Positions 25,244 through 33,605 of a DNA stretch of 43,032 nt are shown in pieces (position 1 is the stretch's first letter; each line of letters opens with the position of its first letter). The DNA lies in assembly GCA_038108875.1 (NCBI GenBank), contig JAYNII010000011.1, forward strand, positions 1 to 43,032, in the 5' to 3' direction. A program made the position numbers and the translations under genes. The stretch comes from VMDH01 sp038108875 (GTDB lineage Bacteria > Pseudomonadota > Gammaproteobacteria > Magnimaribacterales > D2472). A model generated the notes under the pieces. The model was not told the DNA's origin. It ran no database searches and saw only the letters and a list, made by a program, of their open reading frames with translations.

Positions 25244-26195
25244 TTCACTCAATAAAGCTATAAGCTTTGCCCAAGAATTTAACCCAAAGCTAAATAACCT
25301 CTCTCCTCTGGTTGAAGAAGCTAGCGGGAGGGAGTATTTTAGAGCATTAACGGACGCTAATTCATGGATTGTTTGTGTATCAAATTCAACAAATCAGAAC
25401 CAGTTTTATAAATTAGCAAGACAACTTCTCGAGGGGGGAGTTAGAGTCCCAGCCTTATTCTCAATCTCAGATGATCAAAAATTATCAATACAAGAGGATT
25501 TTGGCGAAGATTGCTTACTGAATAACTCAACTCCTTATTCGCAAGAAATTATGCGACAAACTTTACATCAACTATCTCTAATGCAAAAGCTTTCAATCAA
25601 TAACTTAGCATTACTTGAGCCAAAACATTTGATAGAGCAAGCAAGCTTGATGCAGTCTGTTTTCTTAAAAAATTTCTTAGATCTACCCATAGATCAGAAC
25701 CTATACCGTCTGTTGAGAAATATTGTCGATGGTTTAGCAAATCAACCCCAAGTTAATTGCCATTTTGATTTTGAAAGAAGAAATCTCTTTCTTTTAGCTA
25801 ATCATGAAGTGGGGATAATCGATTTTCAAGATTTAAAAGTTGGTCCTATTGGAATTGATTTGGCTGGATATTGTGTGGACCATTATTTATCTGTGGACAG
25901 TCAAAGAATTACTAATTGTTGCAAAATATTTCTAGATTTTAATTCTTGCAATCTTGGTGAAGCTGAATTGGTTGAGATGGTCCTAATGGCTGCGTTACAG
26001 AGAAATGCCCGCATTCTTGGTGTTCTGAGTAACTTATATTTAGAGCAGCAGCGCTCTTTTAGATTACCAGATTTAGAACAAATCTTGAAAAATTTTATAG
26101 ATATCCTGTCGCTTCTTAACTTAGGTTCTTTTAATGTTCTCTTAGATGCTCTTGAAAGGACTCCTAAAGTGGTAACTAAAATATGCAAGCAATGA
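25236..26195 (+). CDS. amgK: N-acetylmuramate/N-acetylglucosamine kinase AmgK
   Basis: Phosphorylates the anomeric hydroxyl of MurNAc/GlcNAc in the recycling route that bypasses de novo UDP-MurNAc synthesis. About 319 residues. The N-lobe includes ASGREYFRAL and the linker LSIQEDFGEDCLL; the catalytic loop is CHFDFERRNLFL, and metal Asp is in GIIDFQDLKVGPIGIDL. The first ATG in this frame is at 25551, which would delete the whole N-lobe, so I place the start at ATA 25236 behind AGAGG. An indel in the A-tract at 25231-25236 is the alternative. It overlaps murU by 13 bases, the usual amgK-murU pair. Confidence 0.82.
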   Translation: MASSLNKAISFAQEFNPKLNNLSPLVEEASGREYFRALTDANSWIVCVSNSTNQNQFYKLARQLLEGGVRVPALFSISDDQKLSIQEDFGEDCLLNNSTPYSQEIMRQTLHQLSLMQKLSINNLALLEPKHLIEQASLMQSVFLKNFLDLPIDQNLYRLLRNIVDGLANQPQVNCHFDFERRNLFLLANHEVGIIDFQDLKVGPIGIDLAGYCVDHYLSVDSQRITNCCKIFLDFNSCNLGEAELVEMVLMAALQRNARILGVLSNLYLEQQRSFRLPDLEQILKNFIDILSLLNLGSFNVLLDALERTPKVVTKICKQ

Positions 26196-26848
26196 TTCTT
26201 GCCGCCGGCTTAGGCAAAAGACTGAGGCCGCTAACAGAGAAGGTTCCCAAGCCCTTGTTAGAAGTTGGAGGCTTGCCAATAATTGAAAGAGTATTATTAA
26301 AACTCCATGAAGCAGGTTATCGACGATTTGTAATAAATACATTTCATCTCAGCGACTTAATTATTGCATGGTCAAAAACTATCAAGATTGATGCAGAGAT
26401 CATTTTTTCAGTTGAGGACCATCTCATGGGGACCGGAGGCGGTATCGTTAATGCAAGCCATTATTTTGATGAAGAGAGAGTGCTTATCTGCAACAGCGAT
26501 ATTCTATTTAACTTTGATCTAAAAAATTGCTTTCATTCTAAGACTCCCATTCAATTAATAGGAATTCCTAATCCGGCTTTTAAGCCGACAGGGGATTTTA
26601 GTATTTCATCCGAAGGATTAGTGTTTCTGGATTCATTTAACTCAACTACTTTTGCGGGTATTTCCCTAGTTGATCCAACCATTTTCCATGATCATAGAAA
26701 GAGGGATTTCCCTTTTGATTTATGGAAAACAATTTATCTACCATATATCATGTCATCACTAGTTTCCGGAATTGAGGTCCAAGACTTTTGGTTAGATATT
26801 GGAACTCTGGATAGACTGCAGGAGGCAAAAAACAGAATTCATGACTGA
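26183..26848 (+). CDS. murU: N-acetylmuramate 1-phosphate uridylyltransferase MurU
   Basis: Makes UDP-MurNAc from the AmgK product. The 221-residue nucleotidyltransferase has MILAAGLGKRLRPLTEKVPKPLLEVGG (signature GxGxRLRPLT, residues 9-18), the NSDILF metal site and the C-terminal FWLDIGTLDRLQ. Similar to sugar-1-phosphate nucleotidyltransferases, but the amgK neighbour makes the MurU assignment likely. The end overlaps rpe by eight bases. Confidence 0.9.
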   Translation: MQAMILAAGLGKRLRPLTEKVPKPLLEVGGLPIIERVLLKLHEAGYRRFVINTFHLSDLIIAWSKTIKIDAEIIFSVEDHLMGTGGGIVNASHYFDEERVLICNSDILFNFDLKNCFHSKTPIQLIGIPNPAFKPTGDFSISSEGLVFLDSFNSTTFAGISLVDPTIFHDHRKRDFPFDLWKTIYLPYIMSSLVSGIEVQDFWLDIGTLDRLQEAKNRIHD

Positions 26849-27506
26849 CGTTAGAATTGCGCCATCAATTTTATCTGCTAATTTTGCTACTTTAGGCGCT
26901 GAGGTTAACGCTGTGCTGGATGCGGGAGCAGATTGGATACATTTTGATGTGATGGACAATCATTATGTTCCAAATCTGACTGTTGGGCCTATGGTATGCA
27001 AATCTCTAAGAGACTATGGAGTAACTGCGTTCTTAGATGTTCATTTAATGATTGCTCCAGTCGATGCTCTTGCGCAATCTTTTATTGATGCAGGCGCAGA
27101 CCTTATTTCCTTTCATCCCAATGCAACTAAGAGTATTCAGGGAACAATCTCGTTGATTAGATCTTCTGGAGCCAAAGTTGGTCTGGCACTCAATCCAGAT
27201 GAAGATGTGTCATTGATTGAACCATATCTATCAAATCTTGATCTAGTTCTGATCATGTCAGTATTTCCTGGATTTGGCGGCCAGAAATTCATACCTGAAG
27301 TTCTAGAGACTGTTACTAAAGTCAGAGGCCTGATTGATGCGCTAGGTAAAGATATTAAGCTAGAAATCGATGGTGGCATTAATTCAGAAACCATAGGTAA
27401 AGCTTATGCGGCTGGAGCTGATACTTTTGTTGCTGGCTCAGCTATCTTTAATAGCTCCGATTATAAAAAAACCATTACCAAGTTGCGTGCGAGTCTTACA
27501 ACTTAG
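26841..27506 (+). CDS. rpe: Ribulose-phosphate 3-epimerase
   Basis: Interconverts ribulose 5-phosphate and xylulose 5-phosphate. The 221-residue TIM barrel has APSILSANFATLG, HFDVMDNHYVPNLTVGP, DVHLMI, MSVFPGFGGQKF and IDGGIN, all family signatures. The start at ATG 26841 overlaps the murU stop (ATGACTGA); a longer frame from 26799 lies in murU and is rejected. In Proteobacteria rpe is often next to trpE and gph; here gph is absent and a DUF192 gene lies between. Confidence 0.96.
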   Translation: MTDVRIAPSILSANFATLGAEVNAVLDAGADWIHFDVMDNHYVPNLTVGPMVCKSLRDYGVTAFLDVHLMIAPVDALAQSFIDAGADLISFHPNATKSIQGTISLIRSSGAKVGLALNPDEDVSLIEPYLSNLDLVLIMSVFPGFGGQKFIPEVLETVTKVRGLIDALGKDIKLEIDGGINSETIGKAYAAGADTFVAGSAIFNSSDYKKTITKLRASLTT

Positions 27507-27912
27507 TTTGATTGTTCTGCTTACAGTTATGTCTCATAACATAATGGGCGGAGTAATAATTTTTGAGAATGAACAAGGGCAAGAAGTTTCTCTCAATGTT
27601 GAGATAGCAAATAATTTTACAAAAAGAAGAGCAGGCCTAATGGAAAGATATGATCTTCCTGAAAATTCTGGAATGCTTTTTATTTGGTATGAAGAAGATA
27701 TTAGATGTATGTGGATGAAAAATACCTTTCTGCCTCTAGACCTAGTATTTCTGGATAAGAACAGTACAATTTTGAGCAAGCATAGCCTAGTCCCTGAATC
27801 CGAAGAAAGCATTTGCTCAAATTCTCCTGCAAGATTCGCAATTGAAACAAATGCAGGCTGGTTTAAAAAACAGGGCATTAAGGTTGGAAGCAAAATTACT
27901 TTTAGCAACTAA
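27487..27912 (+). CDS. Exported DUF192 protein
   Basis: A 141-residue protein from GTG 27487. Residues 1-20 form a short hydrophobic signal sequence (VLQLSLIVLLTV), followed by the DUF192 domain: RAGLMERYDLPENSGMLFIW, CMWMKNTFLPLDLVFLD and the C-terminal IKVGSKITF. The family is small, often periplasmic and of unknown function. A longer frame from 27406 would overlap rpe by 100 bases; GTG 27487 gives a clean signal peptide with 20 bases overlap. ATG 27529 is also possible but would cut into the signal. Three bases separate it from trpE. Confidence 0.85.
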   Translation: MRVLQLSLIVLLTVMSHNIMGGVIIFENEQGQEVSLNVEIANNFTKRRAGLMERYDLPENSGMLFIWYEEDIRCMWMKNTFLPLDLVFLDKNSTILSKHSLVPESEESICSNSPARFAIETNAGWFKKQGIKVGSKITFSN

Positions 27913-27915
27913 TTT

Positions 27916-29379
27916 ATGAACAGCAATGAATACAACAGCTTAAAAAGCCAGGGCTTCACTGTTGTTCCCATTTCTAAGAGACTATCGTTAAGAGACGAGA
28001 ATCCTGTTTCTATTTTTGCAAGAGTTCGGCACCTTAAAAATAATTTTTTACTCGAATCAGTTGAAGGCGGGGATTCTTGGGCCCAATATTCAATCATTGG
28101 GTTCGACTCTACCGAAATAATAAAAGTTACTGGCAATACAGTTAATATTTTGAGCGATACAAATTTAGAGGTATCTAACGAAACTAACCCGCTCGATGTT
28201 TTGGCTAGCAAGCTTCAACAAGAAAAAGTTCTTACTCTTGAAAATATGCCAAGATTTTATGGTGGCTATGTAGGCTTTTTTGCCTACGAGAGTGCAATTT
28301 ATGCGGAGAAAAAATTATCTCTGCTACCTCCAAAACCTTCCAAGTTTAAAGAACATATGCCAGAAATATTATTGATGAAGGCTTGTAAAATTATAGTGTT
28401 CGATAATTCTAACAACAATGTGGATTTGATTATCAATGCCAACCCACAAACTGATGCTTTACAAGATATTTTAGATGAGCAACAAAGGATCGAATCTTTG
28501 TTGTTTGCTCCTAACAAGATCAAGTTTAGGGAGCTGAATGAACCCAATAATAGTTTTGTATTTTCCTCAAATTTTACTCTTGCAGAATATACTCAAGCTG
28601 TACGCAAGATAAAACAATACATCCTTGATGGAGATGTCATGCAAGTTGTTTTAGCTCAAGATTTTTCAAGCGCTTTTCAGGCCGATTCGCTTGACCTTTA
28701 CAGAGCTTTGCGAACCTTAAATCCATCTCCTTACATGTATTATCTAGATATTGAGGATTGCAAAATAATTGGGGCCTCTCCAGAAATTTTAGTTCGGTTA
28801 GAAAATAATAAGATCACGGTTAGACCAATTGCAGGCACCAGAAAAAGAGGCCAAACACCTGAAGAAGACCTAGAACTTGAGAGAGACCTTTTACAAGATG
28901 AAAAAGAAAGAGCAGAACATCTGATGTTAATTGACTTAGCTCGAAACGATGTTGGAAGAGTAGCAGAGTTTGGATCGGTTGAAGTAACTGAGAAAATGAT
29001 CGTAGAGAGATTTTCTCATGTGATGCATATTACCTCCAATGTTGAAGGAAAACTTAGAGATGAACTCTGCTTTGTTGATGCCATTAAGGCAGCTCTCCCA
29101 GCTGGAACACTTTCTGGAGCTCCAAAAATTAGAGCTATGGAAATAATTAATGAGCTAGAACCTAGCTCAAGAGGTATTTATGGAGGAGCTGTTGGATATA
29201 TTTCTTGGAAAGGTGATATGGATACTGCTATTGCTATAAGAACCGCTGTTATAAAGGATAATACTATTCATGTTGGCGCCGGTGGAGGTATTGTTGCAGA
29301 TTCAACAGTTGAAGGTGAATGGCAAGAAGCAATACAAAAACATAAAGTTTTTGCTGCAGCCATGGAAATGATTCAATGA
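27916..29379 (+). CDS. trpE: Anthranilate synthase component I
   Basis: Converts chorismate to anthranilate with TrpG. The 487-residue protein has the feedback tryptophan site LLES (45-48), the catalytic core IAGTRKRGQTPEED, LMLIDLARNDVGRV, AALPAGTLSGAPKIRAMEII, and the C-terminal GAGGGIVADSTVEGEWQE. LLES suggests allosteric inhibition by Trp. The gene starts three bases after the DUF192 stop, so there is no room for a trp leader peptide and attenuator. It overlaps trpG by four bases (ATGA). Confidence 0.97.
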   Translation: MNSNEYNSLKSQGFTVVPISKRLSLRDENPVSIFARVRHLKNNFLLESVEGGDSWAQYSIIGFDSTEIIKVTGNTVNILSDTNLEVSNETNPLDVLASKLQQEKVLTLENMPRFYGGYVGFFAYESAIYAEKKLSLLPPKPSKFKEHMPEILLMKACKIIVFDNSNNNVDLIINANPQTDALQDILDEQQRIESLLFAPNKIKFRELNEPNNSFVFSSNFTLAEYTQAVRKIKQYILDGDVMQVVLAQDFSSAFQADSLDLYRALRTLNPSPYMYYLDIEDCKIIGASPEILVRLENNKITVRPIAGTRKRGQTPEEDLELERDLLQDEKERAEHLMLIDLARNDVGRVAEFGSVEVTEKMIVERFSHVMHITSNVEGKLRDELCFVDAIKAALPAGTLSGAPKIRAMEIINELEPSSRGIYGGAVGYISWKGDMDTAIAIRTAVIKDNTIHVGAGGGIVADSTVEGEWQEAIQKHKVFAAAMEMIQ

Positions 29380-29942
29380 TAGTTGTCATCGATAACTACG
29401 ATTCATTTACATTTAATTTAGTGCATTATCTCAGTGAAATTGAGAGGGACATAGTTGTTCTTCGCAATGATGAATTAAATGCAGATGAGGTTCTAGCCAT
29501 GGAACCTTCAAGGATTATTATTTCTCCAGGTCCATGTACTCCGAAAGAGGCGGGGATTTCAATTGAACTGGTTAAAAAGACTCAATCACCTTTGCTTGGG
29601 GTTTGCTTGGGACATCAATCTATTGGAGCAGCTTTTGGTGCTGAGATTATAAAAGCCCCATCACTTTTTCATGGAAAAAAATCAAGAGTAAAACATAATA
29701 ATTCTTCTCTGTACAAGGGCATCGATAGAGAATTTGAAGTTGTTAGATACCACAGTCTTATCATTGATAAAGCAACACTTCCCAGTGAACTAGAAGTAAA
29801 TTGTACTCTTGCAGATGATCCAAATATTATTATGGGAATAGCGCATAAATTCCTTCCGATTTTTGGAGTCCAATTTCATCCAGAATCAATTGAATCCTCA
29901 TTTGGTAAAAAAATATTGAGAAATTTTATGGAAATCTCATGA
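29376..29942 (+). CDS. trpG: Anthranilate synthase component II (glutamine amidotransferase)
   Basis: Supplies ammonia from glutamine to TrpE. The 188-residue class I amidotransferase has DNYDSFTFN, SPGPCTP, the nucleophile in GVCLGHQ (Cys77), and the catalytic His/Glu in FHPESIES. Not fused to trpD. In many small genomes one TrpG/PabA serves both tryptophan and folate synthesis; that is possible here but not shown. Overlaps trpD by four bases. Confidence 0.96.
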   Translation: MIVVIDNYDSFTFNLVHYLSEIERDIVVLRNDELNADEVLAMEPSRIIISPGPCTPKEAGISIELVKKTQSPLLGVCLGHQSIGAAFGAEIIKAPSLFHGKKSRVKHNNSSLYKGIDREFEVVRYHSLIIDKATLPSELEVNCTLADDPNIIMGIAHKFLPIFGVQFHPESIESSFGKKILRNFMEIS

Positions 29943-30949
29943 ACCTTCTTAATGCTCAACATCAGATTTTAGATAACCAGGATCTTACTCTGGAGCAGAT
30001 GAAGTCTATTATGCAGAGCATTATGAGTGGCTCTCAGACAACGCAAGAAATTAAGGAATTTTTAATAGCCCTGAATCGCAAGGGTTACGCAATTGATGAG
30101 TTAGTTGGCGCAGCCGAGGTTATGAGAGAAAAGTCACCAAAGTTAAATATTAATTGCCAAGATAATATTGATACTTGTGGAACCGGTGGAACAGGTTTGC
30201 ATGTATTCAATTGTTCCTCAGCTGCCGGGATTGTAGTAGCCTCTCTGGGTCATCAAGTTACCAAGCACGGAAATAAAGGAATTAGTTCAAACAGTGGCAG
30301 CGCAGATTTCTTTGTTTATCAAGGCGCAAATATCCAACATGATAAAGAGAAAATCGGAGAAATCTTGGGGGAGAGTAATTTTGTTTTTTTATTTGCTCCC
30401 TTGCTTCATCCAGCGATGAAATTTGTAATGGAAGCAAGGCAATCTATTCCAGAAAAAACTATTTTTAATCTCTTAGGCCCATTAACCAATCCTCTGTCTC
30501 CTGTTTCTCAAGTTATTGGCTTATTTTCAGAAAAATATTTAGAGCGTTATGCGATGGCAGCATCAAGGCTAGGAATAGGTAAAGTTGCCATTGTCCACGG
30601 CAAAGATGGTTGCGATGAAGTATCGGTCTTTGCAAAAACACAGATTGTGGAGACTCAAAATGGGGCTACCAAATCATGGAGTTTTGACCCAAAAGATTTT
30701 GAGATAATTCACAAAGATTTTCATCAAGTACAAGTGAAAAACCCTGCAGAAAGTTCTCACCTTATTTTAGAGGCATTCAAAGGTAAAAATACTCCAGCCT
30801 CAGATATGATTGCTATTAATGCTGCGCTTGCTATGTACATTACCAGACCTATTTCTTTAGAAGAGGCCTTTGTAGAAAGCAAACAAGCAATGAAAGATGG
30901 ATCGGCCCTTGCCACTCTAAAAAAATATGTGGATGCTACCAATCGATAG
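29939..30949 (+). CDS. trpD: Anthranilate phosphoribosyltransferase
   Basis: Joins anthranilate to PRPP. The 336-residue protein has the glycine-rich DTCGTGGTGLHVFNCSSAA, KHGNKGISSNSGSAD, and FNLLGPLTNP. All are substrate-binding motifs of the family. It lies in the unbroken trpE-trpG-trpD-trpC order; the trpC ATG follows its stop directly. Confidence 0.97.
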   Translation: MNLLNAQHQILDNQDLTLEQMKSIMQSIMSGSQTTQEIKEFLIALNRKGYAIDELVGAAEVMREKSPKLNINCQDNIDTCGTGGTGLHVFNCSSAAGIVVASLGHQVTKHGNKGISSNSGSADFFVYQGANIQHDKEKIGEILGESNFVFLFAPLLHPAMKFVMEARQSIPEKTIFNLLGPLTNPLSPVSQVIGLFSEKYLERYAMAASRLGIGKVAIVHGKDGCDEVSVFAKTQIVETQNGATKSWSFDPKDFEIIHKDFHQVQVKNPAESSHLILEAFKGKNTPASDMIAINAALAMYITRPISLEEAFVESKQAMKDGSALATLKKYVDATNR

Positions 30950-31735
30950 ATGAATATTCTTGATCATATAGTTGCCAAAAAGAGGATCGCAGTAAACGCA
31001 AAGAAAGCTAGTATCTCTATGGATGCATTGCTAGATTCAATTGATTGCATGTTGCCTACAAGATCTTTTAGTGACAGCTTAAAGAAAAGGATTGCTAACC
31101 AAGGTTTTGCTATTATTGCTGAAGCAAAAAAAGGCTCTCCAAGTGCTGGCATCATTAGTCAGAATTATGATCCATCCCACATTGCACAAAACTATGAATC
31201 TTTGGGAGCTTGCTGTGTATCTGTTTTAACTGAGGAAGATTTTTTTTATGGACATGATTCTCACTTATCTGAAGTATTAGAAGGTATTCAGATACCTGTA
31301 TTGAGAAAAGATTTTATTATCGACCCATGGCAGATTTTTGAATCAAGAAAGCTCGGTGCAGATTGTATTTTGCTAATTGCATCAATTCTCTCTGATCGAG
31401 AATTGGAGGATTTTGCTGCATTGAGCACATCGATTGGACTGGACTTTATCATTGAAGTTCATAATGAGGAGGAGCTCTCTCGAGTAAGTCACATTTCTGA
31501 TTCCATTATTGGAATTAATAATAGGGATCTTAAAGATTTTACTGTAAGTCTAGATGTAACTGTGAGACTTAAAGAGTTGCTGAAACCCTCTCAGTTATTC
31601 ATTTCAGAGTCTGGGATTAGAACACAAGAGGATATTGATTATCTCAAAAAGCATGATGTTCAAGCATTTTTAATTGGCGAGTCTTTAATGCGTGATAAAA
31701 GTTTATTGGCCGCTATAACCAATGGCTCAGTGTAG
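30950..31735 (+). CDS. trpC: Indole-3-glycerol phosphate synthase
   Basis: Closes the indole ring from CdRP. The 261-residue TIM barrel has IIAEAKKGSPSAG, VLTEEDFFYGHDSHL, VLRKDFIIDPWQI, GINNRDLKDFTV and SESGIRTQEDI, with the catalytic Lys and Glu residues in place. trpF is not fused to it and neither trpF nor trpBA is in the window. The last 23 bases overlap the 3' end of convergent coq7. Confidence 0.97.
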   Translation: MNILDHIVAKKRIAVNAKKASISMDALLDSIDCMLPTRSFSDSLKKRIANQGFAIIAEAKKGSPSAGIISQNYDPSHIAQNYESLGACCVSVLTEEDFFYGHDSHLSEVLEGIQIPVLRKDFIIDPWQIFESRKLGADCILLIASILSDRELEDFAALSTSIGLDFIIEVHNEEELSRVSHISDSIIGINNRDLKDFTVSLDVTVRLKELLKPSQLFISESGIRTQEDIDYLKKHDVQAFLIGESLMRDKSLLAAITNGSV

Positions 31736-32342
31736 TCATTACCTTTGCACTCAATTGCATTAATTTTTTAGTTGGTTTTTTTAATTCATCAGCACCTGCA
31801 ATCTTTGCAGCTTGGCCATGATCATCTTCATCCTCTCGCATAGCTTTTAAGATAGCATGCGTTTTATTATCTGAGAGAGTTATTTGGTCTATGTGACTAT
31901 TAAGATGTTTTACTACCTGTTTTTCTGTTTCCTCTACAAAACCTAAGCTGGTTTTTTCTCCAAATTTTCCAACAGCAAAGCCTAAAGCAAAGGAGCCTAT
32001 GTACCAGATACTATTGAAGATTGAAGGTTTGCCATTGAGATCATCTAAACGCTCCTTACACCAAAGGAGGTGATCTGTTTCCTCCTCTCCAGCTCTTATT
32101 AATTGTTGTTTAACTTCTAAATCCTTGCTTGCGGATGCTTGGCCGCGGTATAAAGCTTGTGCCGCAACTTCTCCAGCCAGATTAACCCTCATTAGTTTTT
32201 GAGCAAGTTTAATATCTTTTTGATTGAGCTCGTCGCAGAATTCTTTGCCAGGAGTTTCTCTATTTGTGCCAGCCTTAGCGAAACTGAGTGTTTTTAATGC
32301 AATATCAAATTCATTAATAAGAGCATCTATTTTAGATTTCAT
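31713..32342 (-). CDS. coq7: Demethoxyubiquinone hydroxylase Coq7
   Basis: Hydroxylates demethoxyubiquinol in ubiquinone synthesis, using O2. The 209-residue di-iron protein has the ligand sets NLAGEVAAQALY, GEEETDHLLWC, FVEETEKQVVKH and REDEDDHGQAA, matching the two ExxH repeats of the family. It implies aerobic respiration with ubiquinone. Coq7 replaces UbiF in many non-enteric gammaproteobacteria. It overlaps purD by four bases (ATGA) at its start and trpC by 23 bases at its end. Confidence 0.95.
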   Translation of the reverse strand: MKSKIDALINEFDIALKTLSFAKAGTNRETPGKEFCDELNQKDIKLAQKLMRVNLAGEVAAQALYRGQASASKDLEVKQQLIRAGEEETDHLLWCKERLDDLNGKPSIFNSIWYIGSFALGFAVGKFGEKTSLGFVEETEKQVVKHLNSHIDQITLSDNKTHAILKAMREDEDDHGQAAKIAGADELKKPTKKLMQLSAKVMTTLSHWL

Positions 32343-33601
32343 AACGCTTTATTACCGATATCTTTTCTGAAATACATCCCATCGAATCTAACGCCCTTAA
32401 TCGCTTCATAGGCGGTCCGTTGGGCGCTTGAGAGATCGCTACCTAAAGAAGTAACGCATAACACTCTGCCACCATTTGTAAGTAGGTTCCCATTTTCGAT
32501 TTTAGTTCCTGCATGAAAGATTTTAGTTTTAGATTCATCAGTTTGAGGAAGTGTTATTGTGGAGCCAGTGGGATAATCACCCGGGTAACCCGGCGCAGAA
32601 ATAACAACACCAATTGCGGATTCTCTTTTCCAATGAATATTTATGCTATCAAGTTTACCTCCTAATGCTGCTAAACAAATCTGAATTAAAGATGTGTTCA
32701 GTCTCATTAGAATGGGTTGAGTTTCAGGATCCCCAAATCTGCAATTGAATTCTAAGACTTTAATATTTTCTCCATCAATCATAAGGCCGGCGTATAAGAA
32801 ACCATAAAAAGGTGAAGATTCTTGAATCAAACCATTTGCTGCTCTTTGCATCACCTCAAGCATAACTTTTTCATGAACAGATTTAGTGACAATTGGAGCT
32901 GGTGAGTAGGCTCCCATTCCGCCAGTATTGGGACCAATATCATTTTCAAAGATGGTTTTATGGTCTTGACTGGTTGCTAAAGGTAGTATTTTATTCCCTG
33001 CTACAACAGCAATGAAACTCGCTTCTTCGCCTTTTAGAAATTCTTCCAAAATAACCTGATTGCCAGCTTCTCCAAAAGCAGCATTATTAAGCATCTCATT
33101 GAGAGTTTCGAGCGCCTCTTCTTCAGTATTACAAATGACTACTCCTTTACCTGCAGCTAAACCATCTGCTTTGATAACGGTAGGATAGTCTATTGTTTTT
33201 ATGTATTGAGCAGCTGCTTCAAAAGAAGTGAAGGCTTTGTATTGAGCTGTAGGGATAGCGTATTTTTGAAAAAACCTTTTAGCAAAGACTTTAGATCCCT
33301 CTAATCTGGCTGCTTTAGCTGATGGTCCAAAGGTTGGAATGTGATTATCAGTTAGAAAATCTACTATTCCATTTACCAAAGGAACCTCTGGTCCCACAAT
33401 TACTAGATCAATGGCATTTTTTTTGCATGCTGAGGCAACTGCCTTAAAGTCGTTTATATTTAGATTTAAGGTGGTAATATTTTTTTCTAGCAGAGTGCCT
33501 CCATTACCTGGAGCAACAAATACTTTACTGTTGGTATCTTGAGAGGCCTTCCAAGCTAATGCATGTTCTCTGCCCCCACTTCCAAGAACTAAGACATTCA
33601 T
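32339..33601 (-). CDS. purD: Phosphoribosylamine--glycine ligase
   Basis: ATP-grasp enzyme of purine synthesis that adds glycine to phosphoribosylamine. The 420-residue protein begins MNVLVLGSGGREHALAW and contains KADGLAAGKGVVI, GPNTGGMGAYSPAP and LEFNCRFGDPETQ. The start is ATG 33601; a longer frame from 33670 lies within purH. It follows purH after four bases, in the fis-purH-purD order also known from Pseudomonas. Confidence 0.97.
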   Translation of the reverse strand: MNVLVLGSGGREHALAWKASQDTNSKVFVAPGNGGTLLEKNITTLNLNINDFKAVASACKKNAIDLVIVGPEVPLVNGIVDFLTDNHIPTFGPSAKAARLEGSKVFAKRFFQKYAIPTAQYKAFTSFEAAAQYIKTIDYPTVIKADGLAAGKGVVICNTEEEALETLNEMLNNAAFGEAGNQVILEEFLKGEEASFIAVVAGNKILPLATSQDHKTIFENDIGPNTGGMGAYSPAPIVTKSVHEKVMLEVMQRAANGLIQESSPFYGFLYAGLMIDGENIKVLEFNCRFGDPETQPILMRLNTSLIQICLAALGGKLDSINIHWKRESAIGVVISAPGYPGDYPTGSTITLPQTDESKTKIFHAGTKIENGNLLTNGGRVLCVTSLGSDLSSAQRTAYEAIKGVRFDGMYFRKDIGNKAL

Positions 33602-33605
33602 TGTA

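Noticed and set aside
25551..26195. amgK starting at its first ATG (214 residues)
   Set aside because: The in-frame sequence upstream codes for the conserved kinase N-lobe (ASGREYFRAL, IQEDFGED), so the short form would be non-functional and the true start must be upstream.
31750..31785. TGCA-CTCAAT-TGCA followed by a T run as a terminator for trpC
   Set aside because: A four-base stem is too weak, and it lies inside coq7. Possible but not supported enough to list.
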